NCBI GenBank assembly: GCA_034008185.1
Contig: CM067083.1
Coordinates: 116,086,837 to 116,150,836 of the forward strand
Length of the DNA: 64,000 nucleotides
DNA from: Gorsachius magnificus
Lineage: Eukaryota; Chordata; Aves; Pelecaniformes; Ardeidae
Reading direction: 5' to 3'
Below, piece by piece: positions 37,001 to 50,000 of this stretch (positions within the stretch are counted from its first letter, which is position 1; each line of letters starts with the position of its first letter). The notes below the pieces were generated by a model. That model was not told the origin of the DNA and did not search any database. It worked only from the letters and a program-made list of their open reading frames with translations. A program made the translations under genes and the position numbers.

Positions 37001-37067
37001 GATAATTTGTGCATGGGTATTACAGATACAGAAAATTTCTGACATGATGTGGAAGCCTTAGCAATTG
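34060..37067. other. Intergenic DNA upstream of APOB
   Basis: AT-rich sequence without a supported gene. A 117-codon minus-strand frame (35214-34861) with a basic C-terminus and a 106-codon plus-strand frame (35364-35684) are the longest; neither matches a family I know and both look like chance. Distal regulatory elements of APOB may lie here, but none is identifiable by eye. Confidence 0.65.
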
Positions 37068-37340
37068 TAGAATCACAGAATAAACTTGGTTTGGAAGGGA
37101 CCTCTAAAAGTCATCTACTCAAACCCCACGCTCAAAACAGATCTTACTAGATCAGGATGCTCTGGGCCTTGTACAGTGGAGTTCAATCAAATGATGAAGG
37201 CATGATCATCTGATGCTCTGTCCTTCATGGACTTCAATCTAGCTTCAGTATTAACAGGCTACTGCCGCCTCACACATACATGAAGAAATTTTATCTTGTG
37301 CTTGTCGTTGTATTGTCTTAGGATAAGGCCCTCTTCAATT
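37068..37340 (-). mobile_element. CR1 LINE fragment, 3' end
   Basis: On the plus strand it starts tagaatcacagaataaac, then ggtttggaagggacctctaa, then tcatctactcaaacccc. This is the reverse complement of a CR1 3' tail (the ATTCTATGATTCTATG terminus). The element therefore points left. The body past about 37250 is diverged and the left-hand limit is approximate. CR1 is the main LINE of birds and other sauropsids. Confidence 0.8.
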
Positions 37341-37473
37341 AACTCATATAGGTTCCTTATTAAGTTTTGCATCTCATTTTCACTCAATGACTTTTGCAAG
37401 ACAACAATACAGACAGTTTATGGAAGCAATTATGCTTGGTACTAAGTTGCTTATAGTCCAGATTCCTTGTGTA

Positions 37474-37607
37474 CCTTCCATTCCATCCCTCTCTCCCTTC
37501 TCTTTTTCTTTCTTCTTTTCTTCCTTCTTTCCACTTTCCTTTCTCCCCTTCTTTCTTTTCACCTTCATTTCTCCCATTTTTCTTCCTTCTTTCTTCTTTT
37601 CTTTTCT
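37474..37607 (+). repeat. Polypyrimidine tract (CTTT/CCTT-rich)
   Basis: About 134 bases almost entirely C and T on the plus strand, with irregular ttcc, cttt and tccc units. Such tracts can form triplex DNA. It sits between the CR1 fragment and the Gypsy-type remnant and interrupts any continuation of the latter. Confidence 0.9.
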
Positions 37608-37659
37608 AAGAAATATAGTCTCTACAAGGTGTTCACATTTTTTTTTGTTATTATTTATT

Positions 37660-38180
37660 CAGTTCAAGGCCCAGCATTTTTGGTTTTTTGGGAGCTCCTT
37701 GGAAACATTGGTCTTAGTCTTCTGCTGTGTTTCCCAGATCACAGTGTCGTCTGTTTAGGTCTTAGCATGTCCCTCATCAGAGAAAAATGGTTGTATTTTC
37801 TGGCGAAACACCTATGGTGCTAACTATAACCCAATGGCAATTGGAGGAAACTGTGTCTCCCAAAGGAGGTGTTGGAGGTGCATAAACATACACTCTGTTT
37901 GTCTAAGAACTGCTGCCAGAAGCCTGCTGAGGCATCAAGAGTAGAAAAATATTTGGCATAAGCCATCTCCTCCAGAATTTCTCTCCTTGTAGGTAGTGGA
38001 AAATGTTTCCTTTTTACATATTTATTTAGTTCTTTTGAGTATATTCCTGGGCAAAGGGTCCGTCTTCTTTTTGCACTAATGAGAAGATGTACTGAATCTT
38101 TGTTGAACCTTTTATTCATACTCTCACAAAATATTAAACTTCCCCAGTTCCTCCATTTTGTTTTGTCCCAAGGCAAAGAA
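37660..38180 (-). pseudogene. Decayed Ty3/Gypsy-type reverse transcriptase remnant
   Basis: A 118-codon minus-strand frame (38176-37820) carries, in order, a KELNKYVKRKHFPLPTR stretch, LDASAGFWQ (near 37912-37941), a TxxGRxxFLxLPLG block, then a stop. Reading on in another frame gives an SAP-x-VF motif and, after a stop, a DD dipeptide at 37746-37751 in the position of the catalytic YxDD-type box, followed by I-W. This order and spacing is that of an LTR-retrotransposon reverse transcriptase palm domain. There is at least one frameshift and there are two in-frame stops, so it is dead. Weak similarity may extend right to about 38600. No LTRs, RNase H or integrase were found. Confidence 0.75.
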
Positions 38181-40930
38181 ATGTACTTTTGAACTGTGGT
38201 AGGTTGGGGATCTCTAAATTCAGTTTTGAATTCTGCCGAGAGATTCCTCCAAAGTTTTGCAAACCTCTACTTTATTCTCCCTCTCACTAACAAGGTGACG
38301 TAGTGAACTGCTCAATGTATTTCTAAACCAGCATTTTTTCCACGTTTTTTGTTTTTCTTCCAATTTCTTATTTATCCATACTTTCCATTCAAATGCTCCC
38401 TTATAAGCTCACCACTTGAAGACTGGTCTTCTACTATCTCTTTTAGTACTAATAATACTGTTTCTGGTACAGATGTTCAGAGCATCTGTGAAAAAGGTAA
38501 GACTAAGAAATTACCTATTTACTTTCACAATGACAATCCAGGGATTTCCTGTAGAAAAATTACATGCTGCTGTTCTAGTAACTTCCATTGAAACAGTGGC
38601 ATTTTTTTCATCCTTTTTGTCCAGGTTGCAGTGTTCCAATATTGCCAGCCCTGCCAAAATATCATATTCCAGTGGAGTGTCATGACACAAGTGGTTCAGT
38701 GAGTCATAGTTTTTGAGAACTCCAACTTAAAAATCTGTGCACCTTTTTGCTTCATGTCTCCCATGGTTTAAACCCTCCATCACCTTCACACTGCAAGAGC
38801 TCATGCTGTCTCCACAGGCTTTCATGTACACAGGATGCCATCTCTGCCTGCAAAATTTCAGCTGCTTTCATAAAATTAGTTCACACCACCACTGTGCTTT
38901 CTATGATGTTTTTCCTCATCTCTGCATCTGGCTACTTCTCAGAGACTCAATTTGTTTTCCAGACTTACAAGTTGAGTTCAGCAACATAGAAACAGTTTCT
39001 TTCCTTTTTCTTTTCAAATATTTATCTGTCACATGTTAATTTTCTACAGAGTACCATGTTCCTCAAATAGGTACATTACAGTTAAATACTTAGCATTCTG
39101 CACTGCAATAAAATGGAAGCTTTGAATGTAAGGATTATCATTTATAGAACTACTGCCCTGCTGCTTTTCTTTTTGCTGCTCACAAAAACACTGAGGAGTA
39201 ATGTTTAAATCTTTTCCAGTTGTTTTGGGAGCTCATTTTTCCACCACTCTGAGCAGCTCATTTTTCTTTCTGCTTTTGAGAGCTGTTCAATAATCACTTA
39301 AAGCCCAGAGTCTGACAGGTTGCCTTCACCCAGTGTCTGAGCTGGTCCATCAATTTGGTAGCTTTAACTGATTGGTATTGTGCAACACAAATTTCTACAC
39401 AAGATTACATGGAATTTTACTAGATCATTCCTGAACCTTTTCAAAGTACTATTCTCCTTAGGGAAAAAAATTCTGTCTTCACATTAGCAACAGGGAATAG
39501 AACCACAAATGAACTACCTTGCCTTACAGTACACAAGAAGCTCTCACTACTAGCTTTCTCCTAATGTTAATTAATACTGCAGAAGATGCTCCCTGTGACA
39601 TAGTAGATGCTTGAAGGCCACAAGGAAGGCTCTGTGGACTAAGCTTGCACCTGATAGTTAAGGAAGTAGTTAGGTTTACCCAATGTCTCATTTGACAAGG
39701 AGAAAGATTTTTTCTTTTTCATTTTACTAAGGTGCTGATCCTATACAAGGAAGAAAAAAACAAATGAGTCAGTACTTTTTGCACGACATTACCAGAACTG
39801 ATAACGAAATGTATGAAGCCACAAGAGTGATAGAAGATATGGCTGTCAGGCAGGGACTGAACTTTAATCTATATATGGACCAAGTTATAAATTTCATTAC
39901 TCCATGATGAACTTCACCTGTTAGGCCTGAGGCTCTGAAAAGTTAGAAAGGAAGGGGACATGTCATTCAGCTTATTGGTATTGACATCAAAGACTTTTCA
40001 CTTTCTGGTCACCTTCATAAATACAGCCTTAATGAGCAGTGGGTTCAGTTTCTTTCCCAGGGTAAAAATGTTTTCAAAATTAGAAACATTATTGTAGTGG
40101 TTGTGATTTTAAATTCTAGGACAGGCCAAGAGTCACAGAGATTTGAGAAAAAAAAAATGCCTTTTATCCCTAAAGAGGCTTTGCACTGTATAATTTAAGT
40201 AACTTCAGCTAACCCATACACCTGAGTATTTTTCTGATTAAATGGCACAATTCTGCTGATGATAACCAAAATTCTTGATTTTTAGAAAAGTCCTCTGAGA
40301 AGAAAGGTCTTTTTACCCCCTGTCTGGGTTCCTTTCTAAACTCAGTATAGCAGCCTAGATTAATATACAACTGACAGGAATCAAATTCATATTTTAAAGA
40401 CAGATATTTGGGAAAGGTTTAATTATTACATTAAATATTTATATCCTTACTTACCTGGGGCAACATTGTGGTATAGGAAAATACTACATGCTTCCTCTTC
40501 ACAGGTACAACTCATTTCCAATGTACTGTTAAATCTTAAAGATTTTTAATGTATTTTTTACATAAACCATTTGTCTGTACCCTGTGAATTTTTCAGTTTA
40601 CTGGTAAGTATCCTCTTTCCTGTTCTTTGTTAATTTCTTATTACTCTTCTTCTGTCCTGGCAAATCACAGTGACAAATATTATCCTCTTCATATATTGCT
40701 TTTATTCCAGAAACCCCTGATTAAAGTCACCTTATTTCAGTTCTACTGTACTATCTTTTTAAGGACTTTATATCCCTATAGCATAACTCAAGCTTCTGTG
40801 TGAGCTCTTATTTCTTCCTGAGTGCTCTTTCACTCTTTTCATTCGGTTAAGAATGCAACTTTTCAATACCAGATACCTCTGTATCGATAAGCTACTAACA
40901 GATAATGGTAAAAATACAGTATTAATAAGC
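38181..40930. other. Intergenic DNA right of the Gypsy-type remnant
   Basis: No gene is supported. The first 400 bases may hold upstream parts (protease-like or linker) of the retroelement in broken minus-strand frames; a METV-like motif near 38590 is the only hint. The rest is AT-rich and plain. Confidence 0.55.
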
Positions 40931-41054
40931 AAAAGGGAGGGAAAGAGGGGAAAAAAGAGGTAGGGAGGGAGGAAGAAAGGAAGGAAGGAGGAGGAAGAAT
41001 AGGAGGAGGAGGAGGAGCGGAGGAAGAAGGGAGGAAGAGAGGAAAGGGGGAAGG
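40931..41054 (+). repeat. Polypurine tract (GGAA/GGAG-rich)
   Basis: About 124 bases nearly all A and G on the plus strand (ggaagaaaggaaggaaggag and similar), with near-mirror symmetry in places. It is complementary in composition to the polypyrimidine tract 3.3 kb to the left. Confidence 0.9.
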
Positions 41055-44000
41055 ATATTTTTGTCACCTATACTTTCTGTTCTGGGTCTCTGGTCAGTCC
41101 GTGAAGTATATATACCTAAAGCCACCATGCATGTGGCCATAATCAAAAATTAATTCATTGTTCTCAGCAGAATGAGTTCAACAGCTTGCAGCGGGTATAT
41201 GGAAGTTTTTGGTCTGCATTAAGAAAAGAAAAAAGTAGCAGTCTTTTAACTAGGTTAAGACTTTTTTTTTATATTGAATTGCTGAAGAAGGAAACGTGTC
41301 TCCTAAAATCCACATTAGTAAGAGTTAGGTGTTTGCAACTGAAATTCAGTCTTCGGAATATGACTTTGATGGAACATAAATCAGCATGAGAGAATACTAA
41401 CTTGGCCCTATTATTTCACATAGTAAATAGGAGTTCTACTGTGAACATCTTGCATGTGGAATGGTTATTTCCTCACTTGTCTATGGATACACACTTCCAT
41501 GCATTGATTAATGCACACTTCTGCCAAAATCAAGGGGTTTCAAAATCTGAAGTTTTGGTTAAAATGTATTTCAAATATTAGTACACTTTTATTAGTAAAA
41601 TCATTATATTTTTGTTAAGTCCACTATACAGTCAGAAAGAATGGTGTTGGAAATAAGCATACTCCTACCCCTCATTGGCATTGCTTACACATTTGATGTT
41701 GTCCCAGGACTGGAGTGACTTCGTATCATGATTCCAATTTTAAGCGTCAATTATGTGGTCAGATTCTCACATTGGGCACTGAATTCCTTCTGTATACAGC
41801 TTATGTTTTGGGGGCTGAGGGTTTGAAAATCAGTCCATGACATCTTTGAAAAATGTGTCTCTCTGGATAATAATGGGTTGCAAACAGTTGCCACTTAAGC
41901 TAAAACTCCTTCACAGGTTCAGTGAAGATGGAGCATTTTGCTGTCTGTGTATGACCGTCCAATTGTCTCTGCTATCAAGAATGTAGTGATTCATTATGCT
42001 GATCACTCAAATGAAACCAAACCTCATTTAAGACTAAGATAAGGTATAAACTGCAAAAATAGGTTAAAGTTCATCTTTCAATAGCAGCTGGGGCTCAGAA
42101 AAGAAGAGGGAACATCCTGTTGTTCAGATGTTATTTAGTTCAAATGTTATTTAGTAACAGAAAGACAACTTCCAGAAGTTAATTTTTTTTAAGTTCTTTG
42201 AAAACATGCTTATTCAACTTAAATAAAACATCCAAAAATGTATCTAGTTGGCAAGAATGAAGATTTCTGAATTATATTTTTTGGCATAAACCCCCAACAT
42301 ATCAACATGCCAATTATGGCATAGTTTAATGAAAAAGGACAGGTTTCTTAGAGAAATGTAACACTAAGTCACTTTATCTGCAGGAATGAATTGGCTGAAA
42401 AGGATGGAATTCTGTTACTCTGTCTGCTATGAGGATTTGGCTCAATTCTGAAGCTGCCTCCTTGTTCTTATTTGATGCTCTCATCCATTTGCTTTTCTAT
42501 TCCTTGACCTTTCACCATCTTTCCCCTTCTATCCGGTACCTCTGTTTGATTTTTCATTGCCACAATTGCACTTAAAGGAATTTATTTTCTGGAGTAATTC
42601 TTTCATTTCTTTCTATTTTCTCTGTTTCAGCACTTCACCTATGCCCCACACTATCACAATGTTACTTTTACTTCTTCTTCCTCATAGTTAGTGTTTTGCT
42701 TTGGAGTTAGACTGCTGAAATCTTCTCTTTATCTTCCTGTTCACTAAGCCCTTGTAATCCACTATCCTACCCAGAATTCCTCTGTGAGAACCTAGCAGAT
42801 TCTCACACCACTTCAGCTCCTTAAAATGGCCACTTCTGTTCTGTTGCATTAAACCACACATAACCTCAGAATGCTTTACTGGATGGCTTCCTCATATAAC
42901 CCTCTGCCCATTTCCTATGCTCATTGATGCAATACTTTTGCAGTTTCCCTGTCAGGCCTATAATGTTCAGATGGTAAGTTTAGATAAGATGTATTCCACT
43001 GTAATGGTAAGGATTTAGTGGGCAGAGCAGTTGTGAGCAATTCAGAATTGCGGTCAATGTGTAGAGGTGGGCAAAAAAGCAAAGCAGTAACAACGAAGGA
43101 AGAGAATAGAGAACGGTGTCAAAATATTATAACAGTATTATAGCAATGCACACAATGGTCTGTTCCCAATTGTAACAATAATAATAATAGAAGCAAACAG
43201 AGCTATTATTCAGTTCCTGTGGTTTCAGTTCAGAGAACATATAGTGGAAACTGAGAAGGATTGGAGATAGGCAGGTCAGAGCCATGGAAAATATTCCAAT
43301 CAGAAAGACTGAAGAGACTGTAATTGTTTGCTTTGAAGAAGAGATAAGATAAAGGCACACAAACCAATCACAAATACAGAGAAAGATGAAAAGCACTGAG
43401 AGTCTCCTTTTCTTGCAGTACAAGAAGACATTTGGGGGTTGCTTGTGTGCGGAAATGGTTCCTGAAACATAGCCATGCAATTCTATTTTCAAGTCTTTGG
43501 GTATGAAGGACATTTGTATGGTGGTTGGAGATAAGATCTTACAGGAGATTTGCACATTTCTCAGTAAGCAACTGAAGGTCAGAGAAGATAAACCACTGAG
43601 TGAAAAATGATAGTGGATGCCCAAGTCTTTACTTTCGATGTCAGTGAATTTGAAAGTTGGCGATAAATCTGAATGTAAAACCTAAACTAACTAAATAAAA
43701 CCAAATATTAACCACAATCCACAGTTAGCTTTGCGGACCTCTGTTTTAAGTCTATTCATTTATATACCTCTAGGTTTAGCATATCTCCTGGATGTCCTAT
43801 TCTAGCTGGATTGGGACCTTATCACAGCAGTGTTTTACAAAGACAAAATAGAATAATTCTTTCCTTCACTAAGCTGGTGATCTAAATGCAAACAAAAGAT
43901 GCTGAATCGGGCAGATAAAATAATATGAGAAAACAGAAAGGATGTAATTTATGTATTTGCCAAAACTTGAACATCTTCAGTCATCTCACTTACTAGAGTC

Positions 44001-46989
44001 ATGCCTCATTTTCAGCTGCCTCTCCAAAAGGGTAAGAACCTCTTGTAGATACTGTATCATAACTGCCATTACTTCAGTAACATAAGGAATCTCAAATAGC
44101 ACTCAACACTCATGATTAGGCATCTGATTAAAGATGTAAACGTCCAGTGACTGTAACGGAAACTTAGACATTTAGATTACCTGCAGAGACCTACATCACA
44201 GACAAACTAGTTTTGAAATGTTCCAAATTTTCATGCTTAAGCATGTGAGCTAAGAATTTTCCTTCAGAGGAAGGTAATTCTAGAACTCCTCCTGATAGCT
44301 TCTAGCATTTCTCTGAGGATCACCTGACATTGCTGGGGAAAGAGTGTAGCTGTTTCTGTATGTCTACTTCATATTCTATAAAAATCCATCTTTTAGTCTG
44401 AATACTAATTCATGAGGCATGATTCTAATGGGGCTAGAAAATAGATTTCAAATACTCAGTTATGTTCTCACATAAAATCTGCTCCCAACAGACTTACATC
44501 AATAGACATTTGTTTTCCTGTATTTTAAGTAAGTGAAATAATTCCCCATGCACCCAAGTAAGTGTAGAAAATAAATTAAGGAAGAATGTAGAGTGTAGAA
44601 TCAGGTTCCTTGGTGATGGATGGTAGAGTTTGAAACAGGTAAAGCTGAGAATGTAGAACTTGTCTAATTCTTTGAAATGGCAGTTGTGCTTAGAAATTCA
44701 GATGTTAGCACTTTTATTATTCAATTCCATAGGATTAATATCAAGCCTAATGTTGAATTTCAGTTACGTGAGATTTGTGTTGGGAAAGTGTTTGAAATTT
44801 TCCCATGACTTTACACTTTGGTAAAAAAAATATTCTGAAATGAAAGTAAACATGGGTTTAACATTTCCATCTCAGCTCTTAGCTGAGTCTGTGCTGGAAG
44901 CTTTCTGCCTTTATCACTGCTGATGGACATCTGACTCATCCACAGCACAGAAGTAGGATTAGATTGAAATACAAAATGGTCAGCAGTCAAATAGACCACA
45001 GACAGGCTACTTTGGATGGGATTTGTTCCCTATTTCTTTAAAGTTAGGGTCCAGAGAGAGATGATGATGATGGTTAGGAGAAAGTAGGTCAGAAAGCTAG
45101 AATGTATGTTATCTTTGGATGGGGACCTGAATGAAGCTATATATTTTGAAAAATAGAATATAAGGGGAAAAAGTCTGAGGAGTGGAAAGGTGGTGTTCAA
45201 ACAGGGATGGAACAGAGAAGTTAGGAGAGTTAATAGGCCAGTCAAATATTCACACACCTTAAGATGCCTAGAAATACAGATAGTAACTTTCATGAAGAGA
45301 AATTAAGACACTCCTTACTATAGAAAGATTGATTTGGCAAACAGATTTGCTGTAGGGGAGAATAAGAAAGAGACAGAAACAGAAAATGTCTGGCAAAGAA
45401 GAACAGAAATGAAAGTAGTTCCAGGGGAAAAGGGTGATGAGGACAATTGGGTTTATTTGTACTATAAAATGAAAGGGGCCAAGGATCACGTTCTGGCTCT
45501 GAGGCCAAGGGTTGTGGTACAGTCCATGTCCATCAAGTTGAATTCTCTCATGTCACCAAACAAAGTGCTTGCATGCAATATGTGTATTGGGAATGGTTCC
45601 TGACTTGAGATAAGTCTGAAGTGGTGCCTGGGCATTATTTGGGAAAGTGCTTGTTGGGCTGGGCTAAAAACATGCTGTTGACTGTGCTATTTAGCTGTGA
45701 GAAAAATTAAGTCCCAATTGCCATAGTTCTGTTTAGTTTACTAGTGTAGGTGTACCTTGGGAGATTAGAGTCCAAGGAAACATGACGATAATATATAAAA
45801 AGCTGCAAGATTAAATGGAATGCCATGGCCTGAGGACTGAAAAAAAGCAGGGAGGAAAACCTCTGGGATTCCTCTCAACTCCAGGAGAGGTCAGATCTAA
45901 AAACCTGGGAAGCATCTTACTAAGAAATATTTAATAAGCCATCAAAGCCATTATATTTTGTCATCAAAGTGCATCCAGTGAACGAAGTATGCAATGTTTG
46001 CCAAAAGTAAGGATACGAAATATTAATCTGAGGAATCCTTAAAAACTATTCATTTTTAGGTATGCTGGAAAAAAATGGTTCTGCTGGTTTCATACTGGGA
46101 CAGGTCTAGACTACGTCAATTTAGGGAAAATGTTAAAGAAAGTGGTGTTATTTCTAGTGCTTCTTCTAGTGATATTTCAGAGGTTTTTTCTTCCAAAGGA
46201 GGAGGATAAAGATTTGACAAGGGAAGGAATATAGGTAGGTTGTTGATTAGTATTCCTGGGAACTGAGAAATATTCAGCCACCAACAAGCATTCATGAAAT
46301 GAGAACTGTTATCTGGGAAAAAAATTCAGGGAAGAAGAATGTAACTTCTTTACTGCAATACCACTTTGGTATTTCCATATTAAACAAGGGAAAAAAAACT
46401 TCAAAGGACGAACTCCAAGCCTAACTGAATAAATAACCCTGACAGAAAATATTATTAAAATAAGCAGAACATTAACAATGAATAAGAAAAAGGAGCAGAT
46501 CAGCAAAAAAGTTAGATCTGCCAAAACTCCAGAGAGAGAGTATGACTAAAAAAGTATAAAAATAAGGAAGCAAAGGAAGGATAGGAAGAAAGGAGTTGAT
46601 AGAAAGATACTGTTAAGCTTGGTCTGAAAATTAAATTGACACCAACCTCAATTTTCACTATCAAAGCTTGGGGCACGTGCAGGAACAGAATTGCTATGGA
46701 ACTTTCTAGTGATACAGATGATAACACCATTAGAGGTACTAAGCTACTCAGCAAAAACTTGACCAAATCCTACTATATCTTTCCATGGATCTAGCCTATA
46801 GTCAACACATAAAAGATTAGAAGATCATCCAGGAAGGAACTAAATGATCTTAAGAATTAGAACATTAGGAATAACGTGCATTTCAGTAGTACCAAGGGAA
46901 AGGTCATTCATTTAAGAAAACATAGGAGGAACTTCTGCTTTAAGCTAGAAACTTGTATATTGGGGAAAAAAAGAGAGGAAGGGAAGGAC
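41055..46989. other. Intergenic DNA, no gene supported
   Basis: AT-rich. A 165-codon minus-strand frame at 43624-43127 is the longest here; it is hydrophobic, contains poly-Tyr from an ATA-type run, and has no recognisable domain. A small direct repeat (atgttatttagttca twice) lies near 42127-42155. Nothing else was seen. Confidence 0.6.
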
Positions 46990-47006
46990 TTATTTATTTA
47001 TTTATT
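46990..47006 (+). repeat. (TTTA)n short microsatellite
   Basis: Four tandem ttta units beside a purine-rich stretch. Too short to be informative on its own. Confidence 0.8.
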
Positions 47007-50000
47007 GTTCATGGGCAGGATAACTGTGAATTGTGAGCTGTGGCATAAGTGGAGAGCAGCTGCCATCTTAGGCTCTATCAGTGAAAGTATTTGTACTAGA
47101 TAAGGATGTATTACCTATTACTCATTAGAATAGAACAGTAATTACTAATTATTTTCCCTGGTACTGCTGGGACCTCATGTAGAACATTCTAAACACTTCT
47201 TGTCACGCATATTCAGCATGAATTCAAACTAGATGGGAATGGAAGGAATCAGTACAGAAACAAAAAGTGGTTTTTTCAAGAGGGGACAAAGCAGCCTAAT
47301 GCTTCTATCCTAGAAAAGTCTGAGAGGGCTATGACTGATCCTTGTAAATTCACATGAAGAGCCACACAAGCTTAAGGATGATGTTGTTACAGGCCCAAAA
47401 TAAAGCACTCAAAGGTACATCAATGCTGAAGATGAAATTATGCATCAGTCTACGAGCCTTTGCAGAGGAATGGTGGTTATCTAAGAGGTCAAACCTAATC
47501 ATTTTTAGAGCCTAGTTTAGCACATTTATGACATTTTAAACATAGTTGCTTGTGATAGCAGGCAGGACTCTGGTCCTAAGGATTCCAATAGTCCTTTCCA
47601 GTTTTATGCTTCAGAAATGCTGTGGAACTTTGCTGAGCAGAAATGAATCAAGAGAATGATGAAAATATACAGCAGTTTTACTTCTTTGACAAGATCAGTA
47701 GACTAAATCTACAGAGTTCTTACAGAAAAACTTTTATGTTTGTGTACATTTACACTTAAGGTTAAACATTACCCTGAAAGGTGAAGCCCCTCATTGCGAC
47801 ATCAGATGGTATTTTTCCTCAAACAGTAATGGGTTTTTAAAAAACAAAGGGCAAAAAATCCCACTAAAAAACCTACACCAGACATTTCAGAAATATTGTT
47901 TCTAAAATAAGAACTGTGTATAGTGTCAACAGCTGACAACTGTGCAGAAAAATACAGATTATTAAACTGTTATGACATTGAGATACTCAGGCCCAGTATT
48001 GCACTTTTTATATTTTATTATTAGATGCATGATTATGTCAGGAAAAGCATTAACAGAGAGGAGGATAAAAAGCAAGATTTTCAAAGGTACCAAGAACAGT
48101 TTATCAATGGAAATTAGGAGCCTAAGGGGTATTACTCCTTTGCACATAGATTCCATAATCTCTGCAATTAATGATGTACATAGGGGCTACCAGTATATGC
48201 AAAAACATATGCAATCATAGTAATAAATCCAGGAGTTCTGCCAGAGCAACTGTTCTACAATTGGTTACACTCTTTCTCTGAGAGATTCTTTCCCTTAAAA
48301 TCTTTAGTCAAATTTTGCCTTGACTAAATAAATTTGCCTCACTGCACCTCAGACCAAAATTCATGCTTTTATAATGTAAAAAAATATTAAAACTGACCTG
48401 GTTTCCCACAGTGACTGGAACTGGTGGAAAAAATCAGTTTTCAAGGAGGTACGTAGCTGAGTACGACAATATTATTCTTCTAAACTATCTGATAAACCCA
48501 AGCTAGTCAGCCTGCTACCAAGAACTCTGCCTATATAAAACACTTTTTATTAAACACTCCATAGTATTAATTAACGTAGAGGAATGATGTTTAAAATAAT
48601 TTCCTCTAAACTATGTAATAAGGTCTGGAGTAAGTAGTAGACAGGATTTAAGGAGAGTCATTCCCATGGATGTAGATTTCAACACTGTAAGAAGCCACCC
48701 ATGGATCATCCCAACTGTCTTTAGCAGGAGGGTTAGCCACCTCTATTGACAGTCACAACTTGCCAGGTCCCATTTTGCTCTTCACTGGCTTTTCTCCCAA
48801 AATGTTTGTAAAAAATTTTTCCTACCGTGGGGGTTTTATTAAGAAAACCAACCTTTTAGATTGCTATTTATTAGAGTACACTTGATGATTTGTACCATTC
48901 TGCTGCAAGAAAAGAATTATGAGGAATAGAAGGCATTTCAATGAACTGCTGAATGACAGCAGAACTCATCAACTCTCTTTGAACTTTAATTTATCTTTCT
49001 GTTATAATTCAGGCAATATGATGGCCATGCAAAGAGCTTCATAAAGCACTTAATGTTCTAAATTAATGTTGACGCTTTACTGGTAGAAAGTAGTGACTAT
49101 TCTCATATTTGCAGGGGGAGTCTATTAGTCTATTATGTTGTCATTACCCATGATAATTCTTATGAATATTTTAAGTATTTCTTTCCATTGGATTACAGTT
49201 GGTTACATACGTCAGCCAAGCAATGATTTCCAAGTGATGTGAAGGGACAACACGTACATTGTGTTTCACTAGCACGGGCATAAATTCAACAGTGAAAAAC
49301 TCATGACGTCATGAATGTAGTTAACAGAGAGATGTTCTTAAGTTACATATTTATTGGTGTTTGACATAGATAGAGCCATAAAATTTAATGATGGAAAAGA
49401 TCTGAGCCAAGACTTTGAAAAATGGAAATGATTAAAATAAGGCTGCTAACTGTGCTAAGTATGAGTGCATATTTAACCAATTAAGATAAACACTGTGGAG
49501 ATTTTTTCAGAATCTAGTAGCCTCCAGTAAATTTTTAAAAGTTGATTAAAAAGTTAGTTGCAATGAAAATCAGGCTACTAGTTCCCAATACTAAATACAG
49601 ACTTAGGAGCCTAACATTTTAAAAACATTTCACCTTGTTAGACTAATAACTTATTGCCACTCAGTGGCACCTTTCATTCTTTTTTTGTGGTGGATTTTTA
49701 AAGGCATTAGTGAGATGTTTTGTGTTCACTAATGTGTTTGGAAAACTGTGGTGTAAATTAGTCCTCAGAGTTCTTGGCCACAACGGTGAAATTTCCTCAA
49801 GTATACAAAATTGCTAAAGGTAATAATTCTTGACATACCATTTCACTGCATGTGGAATGTGTGCCCTGTGTTGACTGGGGATTCATGTGAAACCCTGGAG
49901 AGAGGCACAGGCTCAGAACAATTGCTTCTGGGACAGAGCAGTAGCTGCTTCCATGGAGTATCTCCAAGAATGTAAGCAGTGCCATCAAAAATGCTTTGTC

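Noticed and set aside
37387..37823. Two Phe/Ser/Leu-rich plus-strand frames of 118-123 codons
   Set aside because: They are translations of the polypyrimidine tract and of the antisense of the Gypsy-type remnant; the composition is not protein-like.
40768..41146. Ser/Leu/Pro-rich minus-strand frames
   Set aside because: They are translations of the complement of the polypurine tract; low complexity only.
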